DNA of 64,000 nt from Pseudoalteromonas rubra (GCF_005887115.1 NZ_PNCJ01000015.1:124001-188000), one strand, 5' to 3'; shown: positions 44,675-55,200, numbered from the stretch's first letter. Program-made: numbers and translations. Notes: generated by a model from the sequence alone, not told the origin.

Positions 44675-46886
44675 CCATAATGACAACGCCATGGCGGTGA
44701 TCACCGGCTATGGCCTGGAATCAGCCATCGGCAACAACCAAACCTTGTTTGCCAGTATGGCTGCCGGACATTCAGGCGTCAGAGCCCAGGCTGATTTTGC
44801 TCAGTTGCAGCTGGAAAGCCATCATGCCGCCCTGCTCAACGAGTTTAGGACCAGCCATAAAGCACGCTCAGACCAGTTCGACTTTGCTACCCTGTTTGCC
44901 ATTTCTGCGGTGGAACAAGCGTTGGCAGATGCCGGTTTAAGCCTCGAACAACTGGCCGATAAGCGCGTTGCGCTGTGTTTTGGTAATGCCAATTCCGGTA
45001 CCGACATTTTGCTTGAAGGAATGGCGCAGCAAGACAATGAAAAAATCAAACAATACCCGGCTTATCGGCAGGCCGCTAATGTGCACAGTCATTTCAACCT
45101 GAACGGTCCACTGTTTTGTTTTACCTCAGCGTGTACCGCCAGTAGCAGCGCCATCAGCTTTGGTCGCGAGTTACTGCGCGATAACAAGGCCGACATAGTG
45201 CTCGCAGGAGGCAGCGACTCGCTGGCCAGACTGGTGTATGCCGGTTTTCATTCACTGCGCTCAGTCTCTGCCGGCGTCTGTTCGCCCTATGGCGTGGATA
45301 CCGGATTGAGCCTGGGAGAAGGCGCGGGGTTTGTGGTGATGGAAACGGCAGAAGCTGCACAGCAGCGCGCAGCAAATATACTTGCTCAGCTACGTGGCAG
45401 CGGTTCCAGCCTGGATGCCTATCATGCCACAGCACCAGAACCAGAAGGTCGGGGCGTATCGCGGTCACTCAGTATGGCGCTGGCGGATGCGGGCGTGTCG
45501 GGCACACAGATAAACTATGTGAATAGCCACGGCACCGGGACACCGGCTAATGACGGTGCCGAGCTACAGGGGATCCGCAGAGCCCTCAATGGTGAGCAGC
45601 CAATGACAGCAAAAGTGTCGAGCTCCAAATCCTATTTCGGCCACGCCCTGGGCGCCGCTGGTGCACTGGAGCTTATCTCTGTACTTGCCGCACAACGTCA
45701 CGGTTACCTGCCAGCGACTCTGGGCGTCAACGACGTGCGTGAGGATTGTCAGGGATATGCCCTGATCCGAGAGCGCCTGGCAGAACACCAGGTTGACTGG
45801 TTTGCCAGTACCAACTCGGCATTTGGTGGCCACAACACCAGCTTAGTGCTGGCCAGTGGAGAGGTTGTACTCACGCCAAAGAAACCAGCACCCCACCAGC
45901 GCGTTTTTATCGCGGCACATGCCCGAATCGATAGCCAGATCCGCACAGCTGCTGATAAAACAGCCATAAGCGCCAAGCTTGACGAGGCCGGCTTTAGTCT
46001 CAAGGCGCATTTCCCGGCACTGTACCGACGCCGGATGAGTTGTTTGTCCCAGTATGCCATTGGCGCTGCCGAGTTTGCACTGGCGGCCAGTGGGTTAGAG
46101 CGTGAAACAAACGACCCGACTCGCTGCGGCGGCTATTTCGCCACGGCACTGGGTTGCAGTGAAGTACAAGAGCGTAACTACGATGATCTGGCAAAGCTGG
46201 GCGCTAACAATATCAAGAGCACCCTGTTTACCGATACCGTGCTGAATGCCTCTTTGGGGAGCCTGGCGATTGCCCACTCGATCCGGGGTACAGCAGCAAA
46301 CTTCAGCGACTGTGGTAACGAGGGTTTACAAGCCTTGTGGCAGGCCTTTTACGACCTGCGCGCCGACCGGGTTGAGCGGGCACTGGTGGTGGCTGGCGAA
46401 GACAGCAGCAACAGCAGTAAACAGATCTGGCAAGCCCAGGCGGTGGATGCAGCAGACACCCAACAGGCGAATGCCGCGGCACTAGTCATGGTCAATGAAT
46501 CCGGGCTCGCGACAAACACCCAACCGCTGGCCGAAGTGGTGACGTGCTTTACCATTTCCACAGCACAAGGGAAGCAATTGCCCGAAATGGTCAGCTTAGA
46601 GGAAGTGGACCATGTGGTCGTTGCGGCAACTCGCCAACATGAGCTACAGCATGCTCAGCACCTGCTCAGCGAATTATGCCCGCAAGCACAAAGCGTCACT
46701 CCGTTGGTCGACAACCATTTGTGCATTGCAAGTCAAGGTTTAAAGGCCCTGATCCAGGGGCTTGATGAGATGTCCAGTCAGACAAGCGAAGCACCATTGT
46801 GCCGTGTGCTGGTGGTGTCTGTTAATGCCGAGCAGATAATGCATGGCTGTGTGTTACATAGTGTCGCATCGGCACCAAGGAGTTAA
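44661..46886 (+). CDS. Fused beta-ketoacyl synthase with CLF-like second half
   Basis: The 741-residue protein has two thiolase-fold halves. The first (about 1-400) is a complete FabF-type ketosynthase: Cys158 in SACTASS, His290 in SHGTGT, His328 in FGHALGAAG, and NSAFGGHN. The second (about 420-735) keeps the fold outline and Cys551 in SDCGNEG, but lacks the HGTGT and GHxxGAAG motifs and is shortened, so it is probably a chain-length-factor-like partner. Aryl-polyene pathways usually have separate KS and CLF genes. It elongates the aryl chain with malonyl units. It starts inside the previous gene (14-base overlap). Confidence 0.88.
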   Translation: MQSNNHNDNAMAVITGYGLESAIGNNQTLFASMAAGHSGVRAQADFAQLQLESHHAALLNEFRTSHKARSDQFDFATLFAISAVEQALADAGLSLEQLADKRVALCFGNANSGTDILLEGMAQQDNEKIKQYPAYRQAANVHSHFNLNGPLFCFTSACTASSSAISFGRELLRDNKADIVLAGGSDSLARLVYAGFHSLRSVSAGVCSPYGVDTGLSLGEGAGFVVMETAEAAQQRAANILAQLRGSGSSLDAYHATAPEPEGRGVSRSLSMALADAGVSGTQINYVNSHGTGTPANDGAELQGIRRALNGEQPMTAKVSSSKSYFGHALGAAGALELISVLAAQRHGYLPATLGVNDVREDCQGYALIRERLAEHQVDWFASTNSAFGGHNTSLVLASGEVVLTPKKPAPHQRVFIAAHARIDSQIRTAADKTAISAKLDEAGFSLKAHFPALYRRRMSCLSQYAIGAAEFALAASGLERETNDPTRCGGYFATALGCSEVQERNYDDLAKLGANNIKSTLFTDTVLNASLGSLAIAHSIRGTAANFSDCGNEGLQALWQAFYDLRADRVERALVVAGEDSSNSSKQIWQAQAVDAADTQQANAAALVMVNESGLATNTQPLAEVVTCFTISTAQGKQLPEMVSLEEVDHVVVAATRQHELQHAQHLLSELCPQAQSVTPLVDNHLCIASQGLKALIQGLDEMSSQTSEAPLCRVLVVSVNAEQIMHGCVLHSVASAPRS

Positions 46887-46888
46887 GG

Positions 46889-47653
46889 ATGGAACAGGTT
46901 ATTGCCGTCAAAGATCTGAAAAAGGTCTATGACAGAACACAAAAAACGGCCGTTGCGGGCGTGTCCTTTGAGGTTGAACGCGGCCAATGTTTTGGTTTTA
47001 TCGGGCCTAACGGGGCAGGCAAATCCACCACACTGGAAATGTTACAGGGCCTGAAAAAGCCCTCAGCCGGGAGCATAGAATTATTTGGCATGCCGTGGCA
47101 GGGTAACGAGAAAAAACTTCGCCGTCGCATTGCCGGTGTGCTGCAGGAAAATGAGATGTATGCGCGCCTTAAGGTAGTGGAAGCGGTTAGATTGTTCGCC
47201 AGCTTTTACCCGGACTATCAGGCCATCGACGAGGTGCTGGAGCAGTTTAATCTTACGCCACAGCGCAACAACTGGCTGTGCGAGCTCAGTGGTGGACAAC
47301 GTCAGCGGGTCTTTTTGGCGATGGCAGTGGTCGGCAAACCCGAGATCATCTTTCTCGATGAGCCCACCACCGGACTGGATCCCACCAGCCGCCAGGAATT
47401 CTGGGAGATCCTCAACAAACTCAAAGCCGATGGTGTCACCCTGATACTGACTTCTCATTATATGGATGAAGTGGAGTTTTTGTGCGATACCCTGGCGATC
47501 ATCGACAAGGGCACCATTATCGAGTCGGGTTCACCTCAGGACATTATCCATCGCACTTTTGCCGAGCCGGTCATCAAAGAGCCACGCAAGGCGACCCTGA
47601 ACGACGTGTTTTTAAAATTAACCGGATTTGACCTTTCGGGAGGCATGGCATGA
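46889..47653 (+). CDS. ABC transporter ATP-binding protein
   Basis: The 254-residue protein has Walker A GPNGAGKST, signature LSGGQRQRV, Walker B IIFLDEPTTGLD and the His switch LTSHYMDEVE, as in multidrug/ABC-2 exporters. AAGGAG precedes the ATG. It energises the permease encoded next, with which it overlaps by four bases. Placed between polyene synthesis genes, the pair most likely exports the polyene product or its lipopeptide from the inner membrane. Confidence 0.92.
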   Translation: MEQVIAVKDLKKVYDRTQKTAVAGVSFEVERGQCFGFIGPNGAGKSTTLEMLQGLKKPSAGSIELFGMPWQGNEKKLRRRIAGVLQENEMYARLKVVEAVRLFASFYPDYQAIDEVLEQFNLTPQRNNWLCELSGGQRQRVFLAMAVVGKPEIIFLDEPTTGLDPTSRQEFWEILNKLKADGVTLILTSHYMDEVEFLCDTLAIIDKGTIIESGSPQDIIHRTFAEPVIKEPRKATLNDVFLKLTGFDLSGGMA

Positions 47654-48756
47654 GCCACACAATCAGCCCTAAGCTTTACCCATTCTGGCAATTAATGCTC
47701 CTCAATGTCAGACCCTTTTTTCGCGAGCCGGCGGCTATGCTATGGACCTTTGCATTGCCGGTGTTGATTGCACTGTTAATGGTCAAAGCCTTTTCCGGCA
47801 GCACCCAGTTGCAGGAAATCAATGTTGCAGTGACCTACAATGAGGCACCAGACAAGCGCTGGCGCGAGTTGATGCGAGACGACCTGCAGGTCAACCTGAT
47901 CACGCTTAGTCAGGAGCAAACCGAACAGCTTCTGGCCTCTTTGGCCGATGCGCAACAGGAGATCCAACCTTCAGGTCCATTGCAAAACTTGCTGGCTCAG
48001 TATGACTCCTTGTTGATTTTAAATCAGGGACAAATCTATACCACAGGGGACTCAGACCAATTTAACGATAAGGCAATCAACTACCTGATGCAGCTGAAAA
48101 GCGGATTATCGGGCAACCCCCTGAGTAGTCAGCAGCTCAGCATCGTCGGCTATCGCTATGTCGACTGGTTGATCCCCGGGATAATCGTGCTGCAGATCCT
48201 TGGTCTGGCGCTGTTCTCCATCTCCAATGGCCTGGTCTCAGATCGCCAGCAGGGCTTTTTTAAACGCCTCAAGTTATCACCTTTTAAGAAATCGGATTAC
48301 ATTATGGGCGTGGTGCTGGCTCGACTGTTTTTACTGAGCTTCCAGCTATTATTACTGCTGGCCATTTTCTACTTTATGTTCGACTTTAAGCCGCCCGGCA
48401 ACTGGGCCAATATCGCCGTTGTGCTGTTTTGTGGATCTGCCTGTCTGTGCCTGTTAGGTGTCTTGATCGGCGCCCGCAGCACCCGGGTCGAAGTCTCTAC
48501 CGGCATCGCCAATATGCTGTATTTTCCGCTGATGTTCTTGTCCGGCATTTATTTCCAAACCAGTTATTTCCCGGACGTTTTTGAAGCCTTTGTGCAGTGG
48601 CTACCGTCCACCGCTTTCCTCGATGCCTTCCGTCTGGTGGCCAACGAAGCCGCTGGATTACAGCAGGTTGCACCACAACTAACAATACTCGCAGGCACCT
48701 CGGTGGTGTTGTTTATCGCTATCTATCTGAGCTTTGACTGGGGAGACAACGGATGA
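47650..48756 (+). CDS. ABC-2 type transporter permease
   Basis: The 368-residue protein has an N-terminal membrane helix, a soluble extracytoplasmic region (about residues 55-165) and five further helices (for example LIPGIIVLQILGLALFSISN and LIGARSTRVEVSTGIANMLYF), the ABC-2 permease layout. It pairs with the ATPase just upstream. The export substrate is inferred from context as the aryl-polyene product. Confidence 0.9.
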   Translation: MSHTISPKLYPFWQLMLLNVRPFFREPAAMLWTFALPVLIALLMVKAFSGSTQLQEINVAVTYNEAPDKRWRELMRDDLQVNLITLSQEQTEQLLASLADAQQEIQPSGPLQNLLAQYDSLLILNQGQIYTTGDSDQFNDKAINYLMQLKSGLSGNPLSSQQLSIVGYRYVDWLIPGIIVLQILGLALFSISNGLVSDRQQGFFKRLKLSPFKKSDYIMGVVLARLFLLSFQLLLLLAIFYFMFDFKPPGNWANIAVVLFCGSACLCLLGVLIGARSTRVEVSTGIANMLYFPLMFLSGIYFQTSYFPDVFEAFVQWLPSTAFLDAFRLVANEAAGLQQVAPQLTILAGTSVVLFIAIYLSFDWGDNG

Positions 48757-49199
48757 GCAACACTGAGCTTACAGACAACCTAAGCACTTTGAGTGAACGG
48801 CTGCCCCACAGGGCACCGTTTAAATTTGCCGACCGCATTGTGCGTCTTGAAGCGGGCGAATATATCGAAGGGCACAAGTTTATTAGCCACAACGAACCAA
48901 GCTTGCAGGGCCACTTTCCCGATCAGCCAATCTTTCCGGGTGTGCTGATCATCGAGACAATGGCACAGATCAGTGGCCTGTGTTTTAGCGAGTACAGCGC
49001 AGGCATGTTGTCGAGCATCGACAAAGCCAAGTTTCTGCGTCCCGTCGTACCTGGCGATATTCTGGTGATTAAGTCGCAATTATTAACCCGTCTGGAGGAT
49101 ATGGCGCTCTTTCAGGCCATCGCTTATGTCGGCGAAGAAGAAGTCGCCCGGGCCAAGGTATCTATCCATTTCAGTCAGCCTGTGTCGTCGGAGGCCTGA
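48753..49199 (+). CDS. FabZ-like 3-hydroxyacyl-ACP dehydratase
   Basis: The 148-residue hot-dog protein has the FabZ core GHFPDQPIFPGVLIIETMAQ, with the catalytic His and Glu both present, after LPHRAPFKFADRI. It dehydrates the 3-hydroxyacyl chain to the trans-enoyl unit, giving the conjugated double bonds of a polyene since no enoyl reductase is encoded here. The four-base ATGA overlap ties it to the permease gene. Confidence 0.9.
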   Translation: MSNTELTDNLSTLSERLPHRAPFKFADRIVRLEAGEYIEGHKFISHNEPSLQGHFPDQPIFPGVLIIETMAQISGLCFSEYSAGMLSSIDKAKFLRPVVPGDILVIKSQLLTRLEDMALFQAIAYVGEEEVARAKVSIHFSQPVSSEA

Positions 49200-49200
49200 T

Positions 49201-49929
49201 ATGGATCTGCAATTGCAAGATAAGGTGGTCTTGATCACAGGCACGTCCCGCGGAATAGGACTGGGGCTGGCGCAGGCTTTTCTGGCACAGGGTGCCAGGG
49301 TCTTCGGGCTGTGCCGCAGTAAAGAAGTGGCTGAAGAATTGGCGCAGCCAAACTATGTCCAATTCAGTGGTTCAGTGGACGACCCTGAATTCGTCGAGGA
49401 AACAGTAGCCAGGATTATTGCCCAGCATCAGCGTATTGATGTGCTGGTCAATAATGCCGGGGTAACCCGGGATAGCCTGTTACAGACCATGAGCCGGGAC
49501 GATTTTAACGCCGTGATGCGGGTGAATTTTGTCGGCACTTTTGCCCTGTGCCAGGCCGTACTGCCACACATGCAAGCCGAGGGTCAGGGGCGGATCGTCA
49601 ATCTGGTATCGCTCAGCGGTGTATCAGGACGAGAAGGCCAGGCCAACTATGCGGCCTCTAAGGGAGCCGTGATTGGCATGACCCGCATGCTGGCACGACG
49701 TTATGGTGAGTCAGGCATTTATTGCAATGCGCTGGCGCCTGCATTGATAGCCACTGAAATGGCTGATGCCATGCCACAAAACAAGGCCAGGCCTGTGCTT
49801 GCACATACCTCGCTCGGGCGGGTCGGACACGTATCAGAAGTGGCCGATTGGGTGCTGTTTCTTGCCACCCCCCGAGCAGGATATTGCAACGGCCAGGTGC
49901 TCAAACTGGACGGAGGGTTTTTACTATGA
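49201..49929 (+). CDS. FabG-like SDR ketoreductase
   Basis: ATG 49201 follows the dehydratase stop by one base; a longer in-frame start is inside that gene. The 242-residue protein is a classical SDR: VLITGTSRGIGLG (NADPH binding), VLVNNAGVTRDSL, Ser in LVSLSGVSG, and the catalytic Tyr-Lys pair in YAASKGAV, ending LKLDGGFLL. It should reduce 3-oxoacyl-ACP to 3-hydroxyacyl-ACP in each elongation round. It is the most FabG-like of the three SDR-type proteins of the operon. Confidence 0.92.
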   Translation: MDLQLQDKVVLITGTSRGIGLGLAQAFLAQGARVFGLCRSKEVAEELAQPNYVQFSGSVDDPEFVEETVARIIAQHQRIDVLVNNAGVTRDSLLQTMSRDDFNAVMRVNFVGTFALCQAVLPHMQAEGQGRIVNLVSLSGVSGREGQANYAASKGAVIGMTRMLARRYGESGIYCNALAPALIATEMADAMPQNKARPVLAHTSLGRVGHVSEVADWVLFLATPRAGYCNGQVLKLDGGFLL

Positions 49930-50636
49930 GCAGAGTCATCTACGCGTTTGCCCACAGCGACTGGGACCGCGCACTGCTCGACTATTTGCAAGCTCAGGGC
50001 AAGTCACCCCTATTGCTCGCGCCGACAGCAGAGATAACCGCGCGCTTTCCGGCTTTAGCAACGCTGACAATAGAAGCGCTGGCACAAGCCGATGAACCAG
50101 ACGCGGTGCTGTTTCAACAGCTCAGTGCACAAAGCAAAGACACCGGCCTGGTTGTGCTGCATGCCATCGGTGGCATTGCGGATAGCGCCGCAACAGTCGA
50201 TGCAACGGTCAGCCAGGCGCACATCGAAGCGGCGTTTCTGACCGCCAAATATTGCTGTGGTGTGTTGCGCGAATTTGAAGGCAGTCTGTGTTATCCGTTA
50301 CTGTCGGATGCTTATGCTTATGTTCAGGAGCAAGGTTACCCGCATGGCCATGATAGCATCACCTGCTATGGCATAGATGCGCTGCAGAAAAGCCTGGCCA
50401 AAGAATGGTGTGGCTATCCTGTGCGGGTAAATAGCCTGGCATTGCCGCTGTGCGCCAGTGATGACACCGAACGCAAGACACTAAAACGGGCCATGCGCAA
50501 TTCGATATACGGTGCTAAGCCTGCGGTCATGCTGCGCGAGCAAGTGCTGGCCGAAATATGGCGTCAGGCCAGTGATCCGGGCTGGCAAACCGGCCAGACC
50601 CTGGCGTTGCGTCCGGCGATGGATATTAAGCTATGA
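49926..50636 (+). CDS. Degenerate SDR-fold protein
   Basis: The 236-residue protein has SDR length and topology but no glycine-rich TGxxxGxG motif after its first strand (VIYAFAHSDWDRALL). At the position of the catalytic YxxxK it has CYGIDALQKSLAKEW, so the Tyr is kept but the Lys four places on is Ala. Oxidoreductase activity is therefore unlikely. It may be a structural partner of the intact ketoreductase, like the heteromeric KR partners seen in some pathways (an analogy, not shown here). Overlaps of 4 bases on both sides fix its place in the operon. Confidence 0.7.
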   Translation: MSRVIYAFAHSDWDRALLDYLQAQGKSPLLLAPTAEITARFPALATLTIEALAQADEPDAVLFQQLSAQSKDTGLVVLHAIGGIADSAATVDATVSQAHIEAAFLTAKYCCGVLREFEGSLCYPLLSDAYAYVQEQGYPHGHDSITCYGIDALQKSLAKEWCGYPVRVNSLALPLCASDDTERKTLKRAMRNSIYGAKPAVMLREQVLAEIWRQASDPGWQTGQTLALRPAMDIKL

Positions 50637-51400
50637 CCCATGCTGTGAAACCGATCACCTTGTTTTGCTTTCACCATGCCGGCGGGTCGGGACGCTATTT
50701 TCGTGCCTGGTCGCAGTTGTTGCCCGCTCACTGGCGCGTGGTTTGTCCCGACTTGCCCGGTCGTGGCGACAAACTGGCGATGGCAGGCTGTCGTGACTGG
50801 TCAGAACTGACAGCGCAGCTACTGAGTGAACTAGACCAATGCCAGACTCCGTTTGCTTTTTTCGGACACAGTCTGGGAGCCAGAGTCGCTTTTGAGCTGG
50901 CTCTGGCACTTCAAAAGTCGGGCCAGCCTTTGCCACTGTGGCTGGGCGTGTCCGCCTGCCGGGCACCTTCACTGCCCAGCCGAACCCAGGTCCACACACT
51001 GGCGGATGAGCCGCTGGCCGAGCAGCTGCAGCGTTTGCAACAGTTCCCAGCCCAGAGACTCACCCACCCTGAAGTCCGGCAACGTCTGCTGGCGCAGGTA
51101 CGCGACGACTTTTATCTCGCCGAATGTGCACCACTGCGCAAGCCCAGTCCGCTCGCTTGTGCCCTCAGTGTCTTCAGCGCCACTGATGATGAAATCGTGA
51201 ACACGACAGAGCTGACCCCCTGGCAGGACTTTTCTCACTTTTCCCTGTGCAGCCACCAATATGCGGGGCGGCACTTTTACCTTGAAGAGCACAGCGCCGA
51301 GGTATGTGCGCAAATCGACCACGATATTTCCGCGGTCATTGCACAAACGCGCCAGCGCCCTAATCAAGGCACTTTGCAAGGAGTTAATCATGGAGTTTAA
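50633..51400 (+). CDS. Type II thioesterase (GrsT-like)
   Basis: The 255-residue alpha/beta hydrolase begins ITLFCFHHAGGSGRYFRAW and has the nucleophile elbow FFGHSLGARVAFELA (Ser80), with the catalytic His late in AGRHFYLEEH. Such enzymes clear wrong or stalled groups from carrier proteins of NRPS/PKS systems and recycle starter carriers. Its place before the NRPS supports an editing role. The final product-releasing TE, if any, should be in the NRPS beyond the window. Confidence 0.92.
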   Translation: MTHAVKPITLFCFHHAGGSGRYFRAWSQLLPAHWRVVCPDLPGRGDKLAMAGCRDWSELTAQLLSELDQCQTPFAFFGHSLGARVAFELALALQKSGQPLPLWLGVSACRAPSLPSRTQVHTLADEPLAEQLQRLQQFPAQRLTHPEVRQRLLAQVRDDFYLAECAPLRKPSPLACALSVFSATDDEIVNTTELTPWQDFSHFSLCSHQYAGRHFYLEEHSAEVCAQIDHDISAVIAQTRQRPNQGTLQGVNHGV

Positions 51401-52163
51401 GCAAGGTAACGACAATCAGGCAGCCAGCTCTGCCCGGGTTGTTGTCTGTGGTGCCAGCTCAGAGCTGGGCCAGGATATTTGTCAGCGGTTGAGCAACAAC
51501 GGCTACAACCTGCTGTTATTGGGGCGCAACCTGGCACTACTGGAACAGATCCGCGGCACCTTACCCGGCGAACACCAGGTCGCGCAGGTTGACCTCAACG
51601 AACCAGATAGCCTGACCGAGCACATCATTGCCAACGCCACGGCCCATGGCCCTTTTCAGGGCGCGGTGCAATGCGCCGGCGTGCATCAGATGACGCCATT
51701 GCGTTCCACCTGCTACGCCGACTTTGAGCGCATGTTTCGCATCAATACCGGCGGTGCCCTGGCATTGCTAAGGGCTTTTACCCGTAAAAAAGTGCGCGCA
51801 GCCGGTGTCCCGACTTCTGTGGTGTTGCTGTCCTCGGTGAGCCAGTCTCAGGCAGAGCCAGCCGTGTCTGGCTACGCCGCGAGTAAAGCGGCGATGGCTG
51901 CGCTATGTCGTAGTGCAGCGCTCGAACTGGCAAAAGATCACGTGCTGGTCAATTGCATTGCCGCCGGAATGATCAAAACCCCGCTCAATAACGGCTATGC
52001 CGAAGTTGCCGCAGAAGCCATCAGTGCAATCGAGAACAAACACCCGCTCGGCTTTGGCCAACCCGGGGATATCAGCGATGCGGTGCTGTACTTATTGCAG
52101 CAAAACCGTTGGAGCACCGGCAGTACCTTATATGTAGACGGCGGCTTCAGCTGTCGTGCCTGA
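51390..52163 (+). CDS. SDR-family oxidoreductase
   Basis: AAGGAG precedes ATG 51390, which overlaps the end of the thioesterase gene by 11 bases; longer in-frame extensions are inside that gene. The 257-residue protein has VVVCGASSELGQDICQRL at the cofactor site, LLSSVSQSQ with the catalytic Ser, and YAASKAAM with Tyr and Lys intact, ending LYVDGGFS. It can be a second ketoreductase or act on another intermediate. It is the last gene before the NRPS. Confidence 0.88.
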   Translation: MEFKQGNDNQAASSARVVVCGASSELGQDICQRLSNNGYNLLLLGRNLALLEQIRGTLPGEHQVAQVDLNEPDSLTEHIIANATAHGPFQGAVQCAGVHQMTPLRSTCYADFERMFRINTGGALALLRAFTRKKVRAAGVPTSVVLLSSVSQSQAEPAVSGYAASKAAMAALCRSAALELAKDHVLVNCIAAGMIKTPLNNGYAEVAAEAISAIENKHPLGFGQPGDISDAVLYLLQQNRWSTGSTLYVDGGFSCRA

Positions 52164-52190
52164 GCAGTATTACCCAAGCTTTATCCGGCC

Positions 52191-52207
52191 CCCGGGGTTG
52201 CCCCGGG
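52191..52207 (+). other. GC-rich hairpin between SDR and NRPS genes
   Basis: CCCGGGG-TTG-CCCCGGG is a perfect 7-bp stem with a 3-base loop in the 93-base gap before the NRPS, the largest break in this otherwise overlapping operon. No U-run follows. It could lower read-through or stabilise the upstream message. Confidence 0.4.
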
Positions 52208-52256
52208 CGCGCCTGTGCAGTGTTTAAAATAACGAATAAAATAACAGGAAGTCCCA

Positions 52257-55200
52257 GTGAATACGCGTAATCAACAAACCAACCTGGTTATCGAGCTCTC
52301 ACCTAGACAAGTTCATTTACTCCAAGATCAACAGCTGCATCCGCTAAGCCCAGTGTATAACGTGTACACGGGCTTTTTGGTTAAGGGCCTGACAAGCCAG
52401 CAATTACAGGAGGCCGGACGCCAGCTGCTAGTGCGCCACCCGCTCTTCAATTGTCGCTGGCAGGCAGGCAGCGACAATCTGGTGACCTGCACAGACGCTC
52501 ATGAGCCTGACGAACTATTCAGCTACGATCCCGAGTTGAGTGAAGACCTGCGAGGCTGGTGCCGGGCGCAAGTAGCTAGCGCCATCAGCCTGGAGGGCAA
52601 ACTGTACGACTGCCGGATCAAAGCCTGTGAAGCCGGATATCTGGTGCTGTTCAAGCTTCATCATGTGATTTGTGATCAGTGGTCCTTGCAGGTCTTGGTG
52701 AATGACTTCCTCGCGTCTTTAGAATCCATACTGGAGCATAGAGATGCGACTTTAGAGCCGCTTGATTATACCTCGGTCAGTGAACAAAACACCGATGATG
52801 AGCCCTTATACCAGCCTGATCACGCCCTCGACTTTAGCGATACCGGACTGCAACAGGCACACAATAAGTTCAGCGGATTAGGTGAGTTCGACACCCTCAA
52901 CGATGAGTACACGCGACTGGCTGAATTGGCCGGCGAATATGGGGTCAGTCGATTCTCCGTGCTACTGGCATGCTGGTTCCTGGCCTTATATCGCCACAGC
53001 GGTCAGACAGATCTGACTATCAGTATTCCGGTAGCAAGGCGCAGCCGTAAAAATCGCTACCATCTGGGCCATTTTGTCGACCTGCAACCTGTCAGTATCA
53101 CCGCCATCGACAGCCTCAGTATTCAGGAGTTGCTGGGTAAGCTGGAGCAACAAACCATGACCGCATTGCGCTCACCAGCGGCCGATCCGCAAGGGCACAA
53201 ACATAATGTGATCTGTAACTACCTGCCACAGCTCAAGATCCGTGGCTTTCGCCCGGGTCTGATGGGATTACTGTCGGGCGTACAATCCACCCCGTTAAGC
53301 CTCGCAAATGGCCAGGCGCAGTGTCACGGACTGTGCCTGAGTAACGCGCAAGACAGTGCCATTGCTCAGGTTGATCTGGAACTGACTTTGTTTGAAGTGA
53401 ATGATGCACTGCACACTAAGCTGATTGGCCGGGCGAATTATTTCGATCAGCAGGAGCTGGCCCATCTGGCCGAATTGTTTAGCTGCGCCCTGACAACACT
53501 GACCCCAACTCAGCCGCAAACCATCGCGAACCTTTTAACATCTGACAGGGGGTTTGTCTCTTTACCCGAACAGCCGCACACGCACATTTTGCAACACCTC
53601 CACCAGCTGACACAGCAGCAAGGGACGTTATGCGCAGTTGAAGATGAGCACACTGCACTGAGCTACACTGAATTGATGCAGGCACTGGAACGGCGCGCCG
53701 CCCAGCTCAGCGAACAAGGTGTCAGCAAGGGCATGCAGGTTGCCGTCTGTCTCGACAAATCTCTCGATAGCCTGGTCACGATTTTAGCCCTGTGGCGCCT
53801 GGAGGCCGTGTCCTTACATTGCGACATTGCCTGGCCGAAAGAACGACTGCTGGCATGCCTGGATCAGCCAGGATTGAGCTTGCTGCTACTCAGCCAGGAA
53901 ACCAATATGGATATGCCTTGTCGCACTTTGGTGCCCGCACAACTGAGCCCACCGCAACAGGCGCTGACCACATCAATAGCGGAACTCAATGCCACAGCTG
54001 CGGCCTATGTGATCTTCACTTCGGGCACCTCAGGTAAACCCAAAGGCGTACTGGTCAGCCATGCCGGACTGATGCCGCTGGCCCGCGCCCAGCAAGCCTT
54101 ATTCAACGTCTCGCCTGACGACAGAGTATTGCAGTTTGCTTCTTTGTCCTTTGATGCCGCTATTTCGGAAATCGTGGTAACGCTGGCCGCCGGTGCGACC
54201 CTGGTCATGGCCAAACAAGCAGACACTTTCTCTCATCAGACGCTGTTAGCACTGCTTAACGATCTGGCTATCACTTCAGTGACTTTGCCGCCGAGCCTGA
54301 TCCAGCTACTACAGCCCGGCCTGGTTCCGCAGCTGAAAACCTTGATCAGCGCAGGTGAAGCCTGTCCGAAAAAACTGCTCCAACTGTGGCCTCAGCATCT
54401 GAGATTTGTGAATGCCTACGGCCCGACTGAATGTACCGTATGCGTGTCGGCCAAAGTAATCACCTCGGCGCAGCTGGCAAAGCCCGAAGCGTTACACAGC
54501 AATAATATTGGCCGGCCCATCACGGGGATGCAGGTGCAGATCCTCACGCCTTTGGGCAGACAAGTACCCGACATGTGCTGGGGCGAGCTGTGTGTCAGCT
54601 CAGCGGGTCTGGCACTGGGGTATATTGGCCAGCCCGAAGCAACAGCCAACGCTTTTATTGAACAGCCGGATGAGCCCACCCTGCGCTACTACAGAACGGG
54701 TGACAAAGCTCGCTTGCTGCCCAACGGTGAACTGGAAATTGCCGGTCGTATTGATCAGCAGGTTAAAGTACGCGGTTTTCGCATTGAGCCCGAGGAAATC
54801 GCCCAGCATCTCACGCTCCACCCTCAGGTCAGGCAGTCGTGTATTCTGGCGCTGCAACAGTCCGGGAAAACTTACCTGCATGCCTGTTATGTGGCCGAGC
54901 CCGATTGCGAAATAAGCGCACAAACACTGCAATCTTATCTGGCTGAGCGACTCCCCTATTACATGGTGCCGACCCGCTGGAGCGAGCGAGAAGTATTACC
55001 ACTCAATGTCAGCGGCAAAATTGATAAGCAACGCCTGAGCGAATCCGTACAGGCTGAGGTGTCTCAGCCACAGATTGCCGACAGAGCAGGAAGCGAGCAA
55101 GAGCACACCATACAGGCAATCTGGCAGGCGCTGCTGGGTCACCCCGTCGCACTGGATACCAATCTGTTTGAGCTCGGAGTTGACTCACTGCAACTAAGCC

